Shown one piece after another: positions 1 through 10,135 of a DNA stretch of 64,000 bases. The notes under the pieces were generated by a model. The model searched no databases. It was not told the DNA's origin and was given only the letters and a program-made list of their open reading frames with translations. The stretch covers positions 4,011,001 to 4,075,000 of the forward strand of contig NZ_CP100647.1 in assembly GCF_024266585.1 (NCBI RefSeq), in the 5' to 3' direction. The position numbers were made by a program, and so were the translations under genes. Position 1 is the stretch's first letter; each line of letters begins with the position of its first letter. Source of the stretch: Xanthomonas sacchari (lineage in GTDB: Bacteria > Pseudomonadota > Gammaproteobacteria > Xanthomonadales > Xanthomonadaceae).

Positions 1-2
1 AC

Positions 3-752
3 TACGGCTGGCGCGCCACGTTCTGGGCGGTGGCGGCGATCGGCGCGCTGGCCACCGTGGTGATCGCCGCGCTGGTGCCGGCCGACCGCGCCGCGCCGGC
101 GGCCGTGCCGCTGCGCGAGGAACTGCGCGCGGTCGGTCGTGCGCCGGTGCTGTTGGGCCTGGCGACGACGGTGCTGGGCTATGCCGGCGTGTTCGCCGTG
201 TACACCTATGTGCAACCGCTGCTGACCCAGGTCACCGGGGTGGCCGACAGCGCGGTGTCGGCGCTGCTGCTGGTGTTCGGCGTGGGCATGATCGTCGGCA
301 ACGTGCTGGGCGGACGCCTGGCCGACCGCCGCCCGCGGCAGGCCCTGCCGCTGAGCCTGGGCGTGCTGGCCGTGGTGCTGGCGGCGCTGACCCTGGCCCT
401 GCCGTCGCCGCCAGCGATGACGCTGGGCATCGGCCTGCTCGGCGTGGCCGCCTTCGCCACGGTGGCGCCGCTGCAGGTGTGGGTGCTGGGCAAGGCCGGC
501 GAGGCCGGCCGGCATCTGGCCTCGAGCCTGAACATCGGCGCGTTCAACCTGGGCAATGCGCTGGGCGCCTGGCTCGGTGGCCTGGTGCTCGGCCATGGCG
601 GCAGCCTGTCGCAACTGCCCTGGGTGGCGGCGCTGCTGACCCTGGCCGGCCTGGCGGTGGCGCTGGGCGCGCTGCGGCTGTCGCCGGCCACCGCCGCCCC
701 CGCGGCCGGCACCAGCGCCGGCGCGGGCTGCGCCGCCGGCGGTGCGGCATGA
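3..752 (+). CDS. MFS efflux transporter (DHA1 type), 5'-truncated
   Basis: The reading frame is open from the window edge, so the N-terminus is missing; 249 residues remain of a family that usually has about 390-400. The visible part begins with YGWRATFW, typical of the loop after transmembrane helix 5 in DHA1 drug/sugar efflux proteins, followed by six hydrophobic helices and an internal GGRLADRRPRQ loop like the second-half motif A. It is an inner-membrane proton antiporter by family. Its stop overlaps the start of the downstream esterase as ATGA, so the two are translationally coupled. The substrate cannot be told from sequence. Confidence 0.85.
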   Translation, partial: YGWRATFWAVAAIGALATVVIAALVPADRAAPAAVPLREELRAVGRAPVLLGLATTVLGYAGVFAVYTYVQPLLTQVTGVADSAVSALLLVFGVGMIVGNVLGGRLADRRPRQALPLSLGVLAVVLAALTLALPSPPAMTLGIGLLGVAAFATVAPLQVWVLGKAGEAGRHLASSLNIGAFNLGNALGAWLGGLVLGHGGSLSQLPWVAALLTLAGLAVALGALRLSPATAAPAAGTSAGAGCAAGGAA

Positions 753-2026
753 GCCGGGCGCAGGCGGCGCTGGCGACGGCGCTGCTGGGCACGCTGGCGA
801 TCGCGGCCGACGCGGCGCCGCGCGACTGGATCGCGACCTGGCAGGCCAGCCCGCAGCCGCTGTGGAGCGCGGACTTCCCGTTCCCGACGCAGACGCCGTT
901 CCACCTGTGGCGGCAGACCGTACGCCAGGTGGCACGGGTCAGCCTCGGCGGCAGCGAGGTACGCGTGGAGCTGAGCAACGCCTATGGCGACACGCCGCTG
1001 CACATCGGCGCCGCGTCGCTGGCGCTGGCCGGCGACGGCGCGGCGATCCGGCCCGGGTCGCAGCGGCCGCTGCGCTTCGGCGGCAAGACCGACGTCATCG
1101 TGCCGCCGGGCGCGCCGGTGCTCAGCGACCCGGTGGCGCTGGCCGTGCCGGACCTGGCCCGGCTCAGCATCAGCCTGTACCTGCCGCAGCCGACCGCGCC
1201 CTCCACCTTCCACTGGGAAGGCCTGCAGAGCGCCTGGCTGGCCGAGGGCGAGCGCACCGCCGACGCCGCGCTGGCCGGCGCCAGCGCGCTGCCGGTGCGA
1301 CTGTTCGTCAGCGGCATCCAGGTGCGCCGCGCCGACGCCGCCGGTGCGGTGGTGGCGCTGGGCGATTCGATCACCGACGGCGCCGCCTCGACGCCGGGGC
1401 AGGACCGGCGCTGGCCGGACCAGTTGGCCACGCGGCTGGCGGCGCAGCGGGTGGCGGTGCTCAACGCCGGCATCTCCGGCGGCCGCGTGCTGCGCGACCG
1501 CATGGGCCGCAACGCGCTGGCGCGGCTGGACCGCGACGTGCTGGCGCAGCCCGGTGTGCACACCCTGATCCTGCTGATGGGCATCAACGACATCAGTTGG
1601 TACGCCACGCCGTTCGCCCCGGACGATGCGCCGGTGCCGGCCGAGGACCTGATTGCCGGCTACCGGCAGTTGCTGCAGCGCGCGCAGGCGCGCGGCCTGC
1701 GGGTGATCGGCGCCACCCTCACCCCGTTCGAAGGCGCGCTGCCGGACGCGCCGATCCCCGGCTACTACAGCGCGCAGAAGGAAGCCGTGCGCCAGCAGGT
1801 CAACGCCTGGCTACGCGCCGATAACGGCTTCGACGCGATCCTCGACTTCGATGCAGTGCTGCGCGACCCCGCGCACCCGACGCGGATGCGGGCGGCGTTC
1901 GACTCGGGCGATCACCTGCATCCCGGCGATGCCGGCTACGCGGCCATGGCCGACGCCGCCGCGCAATTGCTCGGCGCAGCCCCCGCTGCGCTTCCCGACG
2001 CCGCCGCCCCCGCCGCGGCGCGCTGA
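749..2026 (+). CDS. Secreted SGNH/GDSL-family esterase
   Basis: 425 residues with an N-terminal signal peptide (cleavage near residue 23, before APRDW). An N-terminal beta-rich region precedes the SGNH hydrolase domain: block I GDSIT with nucleophile Ser207, block II NAGISGGR, block III MGIND, and block V DHLHPGD with Asp388 and His391. All catalytic blocks are intact. It should hydrolyse an ester in the periplasm or outside the cell; acetylated glycans or lipids are possible substrates. The ATG overlaps the stop of the MFS gene, suggesting co-expression. The C-terminal tail is an Ala/Pro-rich low-complexity stretch. Confidence 0.88.
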   Translation: MSRAQAALATALLGTLAIAADAAPRDWIATWQASPQPLWSADFPFPTQTPFHLWRQTVRQVARVSLGGSEVRVELSNAYGDTPLHIGAASLALAGDGAAIRPGSQRPLRFGGKTDVIVPPGAPVLSDPVALAVPDLARLSISLYLPQPTAPSTFHWEGLQSAWLAEGERTADAALAGASALPVRLFVSGIQVRRADAAGAVVALGDSITDGAASTPGQDRRWPDQLATRLAAQRVAVLNAGISGGRVLRDRMGRNALARLDRDVLAQPGVHTLILLMGINDISWYATPFAPDDAPVPAEDLIAGYRQLLQRAQARGLRVIGATLTPFEGALPDAPIPGYYSAQKEAVRQQVNAWLRADNGFDAILDFDAVLRDPAHPTRMRAAFDSGDHLHPGDAGYAAMADAAAQLLGAAPAALPDAAAPAAAR

Positions 2027-2058
2027 CCTCTCTCCCTTTCCCACGCAGGAGTTCTCCC

Positions 2059-3093
2059 ATGGAATACCGTTACCTCGGCGCCTCCGGCTTCCAGGTTCCC
2101 GTCCTCAGCTTCGGCACCGGCACCTTCGGCGGCAGCGATCCGTTCTTCGCCGCCTGGGGCAACACCGACGTGGCGCAGGCGCGCCGGCTGATCGACATCT
2201 GCCTGGACGCCGGCGTCACCCTGTTCGACAGCGCCGACATCTACTCCGGCGGCGCCGCCGAATCGGTGCTGGGCGCGGCGATCAAGGGCCGCCGCGACCA
2301 GGTGCTGATTTCGACCAAGGCCGGCTTCCGCTTCGACCGCGACGTCCCCAACAGCGTCGGCGCCTCGCGCTTCCATCTGATCCGCGCAGTGGACGCGGCG
2401 CTGGCGCGCCTGGGCACCGACTACATCGACCTGTTCCAGCTGCACGGCTTCGACGCGCGCACGCCGGTGGAGGAAACCCTGTCCACGCTCGACGACCTAG
2501 TCCGCGCCGGCAAGCTCCGCTACCTGGGCGTGTCCAACTTCTCCGGCTGGCACCTGATGAAGTCGCTGGCGATGGCCGACCGCCATGGCTGGTCGCGCTA
2601 TGTCGCGCACCAGGCCTACTACTCGCTAATCGGCCGCGACTACGAAGAGGAACTGATGCCGCTGGGCCTGGACCAGGGCGTGGGCGCGCTGGTGTGGAGC
2701 CCGCTGGGCTGGGGCCGGCTGACCGGCAAGCTGCGCCGCGGCCAGCCGCTGCCGGACAGCAGCCGCCTGCACGACAAGACCGTCACCGAAGCCGGCCCGC
2801 CGGTGGAGGAAGCGCGTCTGTTCCGGGTGCTCGACGCACTCGAGGCGATCGCCGCCGAGACCGGCAAGAGCGTGCCGCAGATCGCACTGAACTGGCTGCT
2901 GCAGCGGCCGACGGTCAGCAGCGTGATCATCGGCGCACGGACCGAGGAGCAGTTGCGGCAGAATCTGGGGGCGGTCGGCTGGACCCTCGATGCCGCCCAC
3001 CTGCAACAACTGGATGCGGCCAGCGCAGCGGTACCGGCCTATCCCTACTGGCACCAGCGCGGCTTCGCCGAGCGCAACCCGCGGCCGGTCTAA
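2059..3093 (+). CDS. Aldo/keto reductase
   Basis: 344 residues, cytoplasmic NADPH-dependent (alpha/beta)8-barrel oxidoreductase. The AKR catalytic tetrad is visible: Asp57 and Tyr62 in DSADIY, Lys87 in ISTKAGF, His129 in LFQLHG. C-terminal cofactor-binding motif IIGARTEEQLRQNL is present. The start is supported by CAGGAG about 8 bases upstream. It lies 32 bp after the esterase gene and 42 bp before the MDR oxidoreductase gene, all on the same strand, so a small carbonyl-detoxification operon is likely. The natural substrate is unknown. Confidence 0.92.
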   Translation: MEYRYLGASGFQVPVLSFGTGTFGGSDPFFAAWGNTDVAQARRLIDICLDAGVTLFDSADIYSGGAAESVLGAAIKGRRDQVLISTKAGFRFDRDVPNSVGASRFHLIRAVDAALARLGTDYIDLFQLHGFDARTPVEETLSTLDDLVRAGKLRYLGVSNFSGWHLMKSLAMADRHGWSRYVAHQAYYSLIGRDYEEELMPLGLDQGVGALVWSPLGWGRLTGKLRRGQPLPDSSRLHDKTVTEAGPPVEEARLFRVLDALEAIAAETGKSVPQIALNWLLQRPTVSSVIIGARTEEQLRQNLGAVGWTLDAAHLQQLDAASAAVPAYPYWHQRGFAERNPRPV

Positions 3094-3135
3094 GCCGTGG
3101 CCACGCCCTCCTTTCCCTCACATCCAGGAGCCTCC

Positions 3136-4158
3136 ATGAAAGCGGTCGCCACTCTCCACCCCCTGCCGATCGACGATCCCCAGTCGCTGCGCGACCTCGA
3201 GCTGCCGACGCCGCCCGCGCCCGGCGGCCACGACCTGCTGGTGCGGGTGGAGGCGGTGTCGGTCAATCCGGTGGACACCAAGGTCCGCGCCAAGACCGCG
3301 ACCGACGGCCAGCCCAAGGTGCTGGGCTACGACGCCGCCGGCGTGGTCGAGGCGGTCGGACCCGACGTCGACGGCTTCGAGCCGGGCGACGAGGTCTACT
3401 ACGCCGGCGACGTCACCCGCGCCGGCAGCAACGCGCAGTACCAGCTGGTGGATGCGCGCATCGTCGCGCGCAAGCCGGCCACGCTGGACTTCGCCCAGGC
3501 CGCGGCGCTGCCGCTGACCACCCTCACCGCCTGGGAGCTGCTGTTCCAGCGCATGCCGTTCGACTTCGACGACGAACGCAACCGCGGCCGCCGCCTGCTG
3601 ATCATCGGCGGTGCGGGCGGGGTCGGCTCGATCGCGATCCAGCTGGCGCGGCATGCCGGCTTCGAGGTGATCGCCACCGCCTCGCGGCCGCAGACCCGCG
3701 ACTGGTGCCTGCAGCTCGGCGCGCACCACGTGATCGACCATCGCCAGCCGCTGGCAGCGCAGTTGCAGGCGCTGGGCATCGACCAGGTGGAAGCGGCGCT
3801 GAACCTGGCCGACACCGACCGCTACTGGCAGGCGCTGGGCGAGCTGCTGGCGCCGCAGGGCCACGTCGGGCTGATCGTCGAGCCGAGCGGGCCGCTGCAC
3901 ATCGGCGACCCGTACAAGGCCAAGTCCATCGGCATCCACTGGGAAATGATGTTCGCGCGCGCCCATTTCCGCACCGCGGACATGATCGAGCAACACCGCA
4001 TCCTGGCGCGCACCGCCAGCCTGGTGGACGCGGGCGAACTGCGCACCACCCTGACCGAGACACTGCGCCCGATCAACGCCGCCACCTTGCGCGAGGCGCA
4101 CCGGCGCCTGGAGTCGGGCAGCACCATCGGCAAACTGGCGCTGGTCGGCTGGGGCTGA
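3136..4158 (+). CDS. Zinc-type alcohol dehydrogenase-like (MDR/QOR) oxidoreductase
   Basis: 340 residues. The ATG at 3136 is preferred over an upstream GTG because CAGGAG stands 8 bases before it and the protein then begins MKAVATLHPLPI. It has a GroES-like N-terminal half (VRVEAVSVNPVDTKVR) and a Rossmann half with GGAGGVGSIAIQLA near residue 156. The four structural zinc cysteines of classic ADH are absent, as in quinone oxidoreductase relatives. It probably reduces quinones or reactive carbonyls with NADPH and follows the aldo/keto reductase in one transcript. Substrate unproven. Confidence 0.88.
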   Translation: MKAVATLHPLPIDDPQSLRDLELPTPPAPGGHDLLVRVEAVSVNPVDTKVRAKTATDGQPKVLGYDAAGVVEAVGPDVDGFEPGDEVYYAGDVTRAGSNAQYQLVDARIVARKPATLDFAQAAALPLTTLTAWELLFQRMPFDFDDERNRGRRLLIIGGAGGVGSIAIQLARHAGFEVIATASRPQTRDWCLQLGAHHVIDHRQPLAAQLQALGIDQVEAALNLADTDRYWQALGELLAPQGHVGLIVEPSGPLHIGDPYKAKSIGIHWEMMFARAHFRTADMIEQHRILARTASLVDAGELRTTLTETLRPINAATLREAHRRLESGSTIGKLALVGWG

Positions 4159-4240
4159 GTGGGCCACGCTGTGACTGGAACACGGGTGCGATCGCCCAGC
4201 TTTGCGCGCCTAGCGGTCATCGCCCGAACGTGACTGATAG

Positions 4241-4560
4241 CTCTGCTTCTGTTGCTGCTTTTGTTGTTGCTGCTTTTGTTGCTGCTGCCTTTGCTGTGCT
4301 TTTGATCTACCGGGTCCCCTCAGCGCGGCAGACGCGGCGGGGAAAAACCCGAAGGGCGGCGCACATGGATGTGCGCCGTTCGCGGCAGGGGCAGGATGCC
4401 CCTTCCGCGAATCCCCGTCGTGGCTGCGGACCCGGAGCGCGCAGCGCGGAGGGCGTGCTGCGGGGTGTGCTTGACCAGCCTTCGGCTGTGGTGAAGCGCT
4501 TCTTTTGGTTACTTTTCTTTGCACAAGCAAAGAAAAGTGACCCGCGCCAGCGGAAGCTTT
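4241..4560. repeat. Structured non-coding repeat-like element in a 565-bp gene gap
   Basis: The gap 4159-4723 has no convincing gene. It contains a T/G/C-only tract of imperfect TTGCTGCTTTTG units (4241-4311), then three strong hairpins: 4357-4378 (10-bp stem, CGGCGCACAT), 4381-4409 (12 paired bases with one mismatch), and 4507-4542 (16-bp stem with one mismatch, GGTTACTTTTCTTTGC on the left arm). From memory, similar GTTACTTTTCTTTGC palindromes and the peptide text they spell in spurious small ORFs recur in many Xanthomonas genomes; this is recollection, not a search. A 106-codon minus-strand frame at 4210-4530 (Gln/Lys-rich end) is probably a by-product. Confidence 0.55.
4507..4542. terminator. 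16-bp-stem palindrome within the repeat element
   Basis: Left arm 4507-4522, loop ACAA 4523-4526, right arm 4527-4542, one mismatch. It carries internal T and A runs so it could act as a bidirectional terminator, but no gene ends right beside it. Confidence 0.4.
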
Positions 4561-4672
4561 TGCTCTTGATTCAAAGCTTCATGCTTCAAATCGCAGCGCC
4601 AGAAGGAAGGCAACCTCGACGTCACCGTAAAGGCACGCAAGGACACGTAAGGCAATGTCCCTCTTGCCGTAA

Positions 4673-6772
<2,100 letters not shown>

Positions 6773-6909
6773 GGCGCGTCGCGCGCGGTCAGTCGGCAGG
6801 CAGTCGGCGAACAGCGGCACACCGCCGCGCCGACGCGTACGGCGCGACGTCGTGCAGCGAACGGCGGTCGTCCTCAATCCCGGCGCGGTTGCCGCGCGCG
6901 CGGCGCGCC

Positions 6910-7320
6910 TCAACGGGCCGCGCAGGGAAACGCCGCGTGCAGCGCCTCTCCGACCGGAATCGCCGCGCGCTGCCGCAACCGTGCCGGCGGCAACGCGGCG
7001 AGCGCGGTGAACACGCGATCGACCAGTTCGTGCGCCAGTACGCCCTGCTCGCCAGCGCACCATTGCCGGCCCTCGGTGGCATCGGCGACGCCAGCGATGT
7101 ACAGCCGCGCCATCGCGTTCGCCTGCGCCCGGCGTTGCGCGGCGCTGCCGGCCAGCGGCAGCGCCGCGGCCTGCGCATCGCCGCGCAGCAGGCGCAGCAG
7201 ATCGGCAGCGGAGAGCTGGTAGACCGCCTGCGGACGCGCGGCCACCGACGCGGCGGCAGGCGCACTGCAGGCGGCAAGACACAGGCACAGCAGCCGGGGC
7301 AACGACGGCGACAGCGACAT
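6910..7320 (-). CDS. Rap1a/Tai-family protein (orphan immunity-like)
   Basis: 136 residues, exported. The N-terminus is hydrophobic with a possible lipobox LAAC at Cys18, or an ordinary cleavage site near residue 25. The body ARLYIAGVADATEGRQWC and the end VGEALHAAFPC match the Rap1a/Tai immunity fold, in which a helical bundle is held by a disulfide (here Cys88 and Cys133). Relatives neutralise type VI amidase effectors, but no effector or T6SS gene is near. It may be an orphan immunity gene or a periplasmic protein of another role. Start chosen for the signal sequence. Confidence 0.65.
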   Translation of the reverse strand: MSLSPSLPRLLCLCLAACSAPAAASVAARPQAVYQLSAADLLRLLRGDAQAAALPLAGSAAQRRAQANAMARLYIAGVADATEGRQWCAGEQGVLAHELVDRVFTALAALPPARLRQRAAIPVGEALHAAFPCAAR

Positions 7321-7418
7321 CGGCGGACTCCTTGGGCGGCCGGGATCAGCGGCCCCGATCCTAGCAAGCCGGTGCAGCCGACTTGGTGCTGTCGCATCGC
7401 GCGGCTATAAGCCTGGGC

Positions 7419-8756
7419 ATGCCGCGTCCCTCGCTCCCGTCCACGCTGCCCCGCCTGCCGCAAGCGGCCCTGGCGGCGTATGCGGGGGCGCATTTCGGCA
7501 AGAGCCTGCTGTGGTACGCCGGCGAGCTGCTGCTGATCTACTCGCTGACCGAGCATGCGGGCCTGCGTGCGCTCGCCGCCGGGCTGGTGCTGGCGCTGGG
7601 CCTGCTGCTCAGCGCCGCGATCGGCCTCGGCGCCGGCTGGGGCCTGCGCCGGCGCTTGCGCGACGTGGGCAGCGCCGGGCGCCTGCAATGGCAGGGCGTG
7701 GCCGCCGCGGCGCTGGCGCTGCTGCTGGTGTTCGCCGCGCCGTTGCTGCCGCCGCCGTTGCGGCTGGGCTTTGTGCTGGTGGTGAGCCTGCTGTTCCGGC
7801 TGGCCTACGCCGCCTGCGACGTGGCGCAGAACACCTTGCTGAGCCTGGCGCAGTGGCCCTGGCGCGGCCACGACGGCGCCAGCGCGCTGCGCCTGGTCGG
7901 CAGCGGCGCGGCGGCGCTGCTGATCAGCGGCGTGGTCGGCGCGGTGCTGGCGCGCGGCGCCGACGGCGCAGGCCTGGCGTTGCAGGCCAGCGCGGTGCTG
8001 GCGGCACTGGCGATGCTGTGCGCCTGGCGGTTGCGGCGGGTGCTGTGCCGCCACGCCGAGGCGCACCCGGCCCCCGCCGGCACCCCCACCGGGTACCTGG
8101 CCGTGGCCGAAGCGGCGCCCTCCTGGCGCGCGATTCCCTGGCAGCCGCTGGTACTGATCGCGGCGGTCTCGCTGACCCTGCCCGCGTTCACCAAGCTCGC
8201 CCCGTACGTGGCCGCCTACGGCCTGCTGTCGCCCGGCTGGGGCAGTGCGGTCTTGATCGCCTACGCGCTCGGCACCGTGCTGGTACAGCCGCTGGCCGCA
8301 CGCTGGGGCCGCCAGCGCACGCCGCCGCAGCGCCTGGCCTGGCTCGGCAGCGCCCTGCTGCTGAGCGCGCCGCTGTTCGCGCTGGCGCTGCCGGCGCAGC
8401 CGCTGCTGAGCCTGGCCGCGGCGGCCTGCATCGGCGCCATCGGCGGCAGCGGCGGGCAACTGGTGTGGGCCTGGCATGCGCAGTGCACCGCGACCCGTGC
8501 GGTCGCCGAGCACGCGCTGTGCTTCGCCGCGCTGACCGCCGCCGCGCAGGTCGCGCTGGCGGCCGGGGTGGTGCTGATCGGCCTGCTGCTGGACGCGCTG
8601 GCCTACCGCAACGGGCACTGCGTGCTGCTGTGCTGGGCGATGGCGGCCGGCCCGCTGCTGTGCGGGGCGCTGTGCCTGCTGCTGGCCCGGCTCACCGGGC
8701 GCGGCCGATCGCTGCCGGTCGGCGCCGGCATGGCGGCGAACGCCAGCAGCGGGTGA
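7419..8756 (+). CDS. MFS/GPH-like inner-membrane carrier
   Basis: 445 residues with about 12 hydrophobic helices. The ATG at 7419 begins MPRPSLPSTLPRLPQ. The segment AYAACDVAQNTLLSLAQWPWRGHDG resembles the DVPQNAL...R signature of the GPH (melibiose carrier) group, so a sugar or glycoside symporter is the nearest family guess. It ends toward the ROK repressor gene (convergent, 141 bp apart) and may serve the TonB/GDPD locus, but that is inference. Family similarity is moderate; a generic MFS is the alternative. Confidence 0.7.
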   Translation: MPRPSLPSTLPRLPQAALAAYAGAHFGKSLLWYAGELLLIYSLTEHAGLRALAAGLVLALGLLLSAAIGLGAGWGLRRRLRDVGSAGRLQWQGVAAAALALLLVFAAPLLPPPLRLGFVLVVSLLFRLAYAACDVAQNTLLSLAQWPWRGHDGASALRLVGSGAAALLISGVVGAVLARGADGAGLALQASAVLAALAMLCAWRLRRVLCRHAEAHPAPAGTPTGYLAVAEAAPSWRAIPWQPLVLIAAVSLTLPAFTKLAPYVAAYGLLSPGWGSAVLIAYALGTVLVQPLAARWGRQRTPPQRLAWLGSALLLSAPLFALALPAQPLLSLAAAACIGAIGGSGGQLVWAWHAQCTATRAVAEHALCFAALTAAAQVALAAGVVLIGLLLDALAYRNGHCVLLCWAMAAGPLLCGALCLLLARLTGRGRSLPVGAGMAANASSG

Positions 8757-8897
8757 GGCGTCGAGACATGGCCGGCGCACGCGCGGCACCCGCCCGCGAC
8801 ACAACGCAGGCGGCCTCTCTGACGCGGATCGTCGGCCGCATCGCATCGGCGCGGTGCACACAGGGCACGGCGCATCGCGCCCGGCCCCCCGCCTGTC

Positions 8898-10019
8898 CTA
8901 AGCGAAGAAGGCCCGTTGCAGCGGCATCAGCGCCGCGCCCAGGGTCACCGCGTCGCCCACGGTACGGGCGATGCACAGCTGCGGCAACGGCGGTGCCAGG
9001 CCGTGCCGGTTGGGTGCGCGCGGGATGCGGATGCGCTCGATCAGGCGTGCGCCGAGCGCCGGCGGCAGGCGCCCACCGATCACGATCGCCTGCGGGTCCA
9101 GCGCATAGGCCAGATACGCGCACAGCTGCGAGAACGGTGCCTCGGCCATGTCCAGCCAGGCCTCCACGCCCGGGGTGTGCGCCTCGATCGCGCCGAGCAT
9201 CTGCTCGACCCCGGCATAGTCCTGGCCGGCGGCGCGCACCAGCGACAGCAACGCGTCCAGATTCGGATAGGCCATGCCGGCGACGGTCCAGATCCCGCCG
9301 AACTCGCCGGCATTGCCGCGGTAACCGCGGAACAGCCGGCCATCGGCGATGATGCCGCCGCCGAAACCGTTGGTCAGATGCAGGTAGACGAAGTCGCGGC
9401 ACTCGCGGCCGACGCCGTACAGGCTCTCGGCCACCGCGGCCGCGGCACCGTCGTTTTCGACCGTGACCGGACCGCCCAGCGCCTCCTCCACGATCGGCAC
9501 CAGGTCCACCTGGGTCCAGTCCTCCAGCGTCGGCGGCCCGGCCATCTGCCGGCCCTGGCCGGTGAAGAACGCCGAGATCGCCATGCCGATGCCGACCACC
9601 CGCGCCGGGTCCACGCCGGTCTCGACCAGCAGTTCGTCACGGAAGCGCTGCAACTGCGCCAGCACCGGCGCGCGGCGCATGTCGGCCAGGCCGATGCGGC
9701 GCTGGCCGCGCACGTTGCCGGCGAAGTCCACCAGCGCCAGCGCCGCCACGTCGCCCATCAGGCCGATGCCGAAGGCATAGGCGTAGTCCGGCGCCAACCG
9801 CACGTCGACGCTGGGATTGCCGCGCCCCTCGGCGGCGCGGGCGCTGAGCTGGACCATGCGGTCCTGCACGAAGCCCTGCAGCAGGCGCGCCACGGTGGGC
9901 TGCGACAGGTCCAGGTCGCGGCTCAGCGCCGCCTGGGTCTGCACCCCGGTCTTGAACACACGGTCGAGCAACTGGCGGCCGCCGGCGCTGACGCGTGGCG
10001 GGAAAGCGGGATGCGGCAT
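8898..10019 (-). CDS. ROK-family transcriptional repressor
   Basis: 373 residues. Residues about 14-62 form a winged helix-turn-helix (LLDRVFKTGVQTQAALSRDLDLSQPTVARLLQGF), followed by an ROK sugar-kinase-like domain with VENDGAAAAVAE and LTNGFGGGII. The classic zinc motif (GEIGH..CxCGxxGC) is not present: the sequence reads GEFGGIWTVAGMAYPNL, so this is a cysteine-free ROK variant. It is divergent from the TonB receptor with only 116 bp between the starts, so it most likely controls the receptor/GDPD genes in response to a small sugar or polyol ligand. Confidence 0.88.
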   Translation of the reverse strand: MPHPAFPPRVSAGGRQLLDRVFKTGVQTQAALSRDLDLSQPTVARLLQGFVQDRMVQLSARAAEGRGNPSVDVRLAPDYAYAFGIGLMGDVAALALVDFAGNVRGQRRIGLADMRRAPVLAQLQRFRDELLVETGVDPARVVGIGMAISAFFTGQGRQMAGPPTLEDWTQVDLVPIVEEALGGPVTVENDGAAAAVAESLYGVGRECRDFVYLHLTNGFGGGIIADGRLFRGYRGNAGEFGGIWTVAGMAYPNLDALLSLVRAAGQDYAGVEQMLGAIEAHTPGVEAWLDMAEAPFSQLCAYLAYALDPQAIVIGGRLPPALGARLIERIRIPRAPNRHGLAPPLPQLCIARTVGDAVTLGAALMPLQRAFFA

Positions 10020-10110
10020 GGGCAGGTGGATGGAAATCGTGATGGATGCACGGACTGCTACAACCTAGCATGCGGACATAGAAGTTTCATACATCACAAA
10101 TAGTATTAAT

Positions 10111-10130
10111 CCCACATTATTTTGTGGGGA
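10111..10130 (+). promoter_or_regulatory. Hairpin overlapping the ribosome-binding site of the TonB receptor
   Basis: CCCACA (10111-10116), loop TTATTT, TGTGGG (10123-10128). The GGGGA ribosome-binding site (10126-10130) of the gene starting at 10136 lies partly in the right arm, so folding would hide it. The surrounding 50 bp are AT-rich, unlike the rest of the window, and are also the likely operator/promoter zone for the divergent ROK gene. Confidence 0.5.
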
Positions 10131-10135
10131 CCTTC

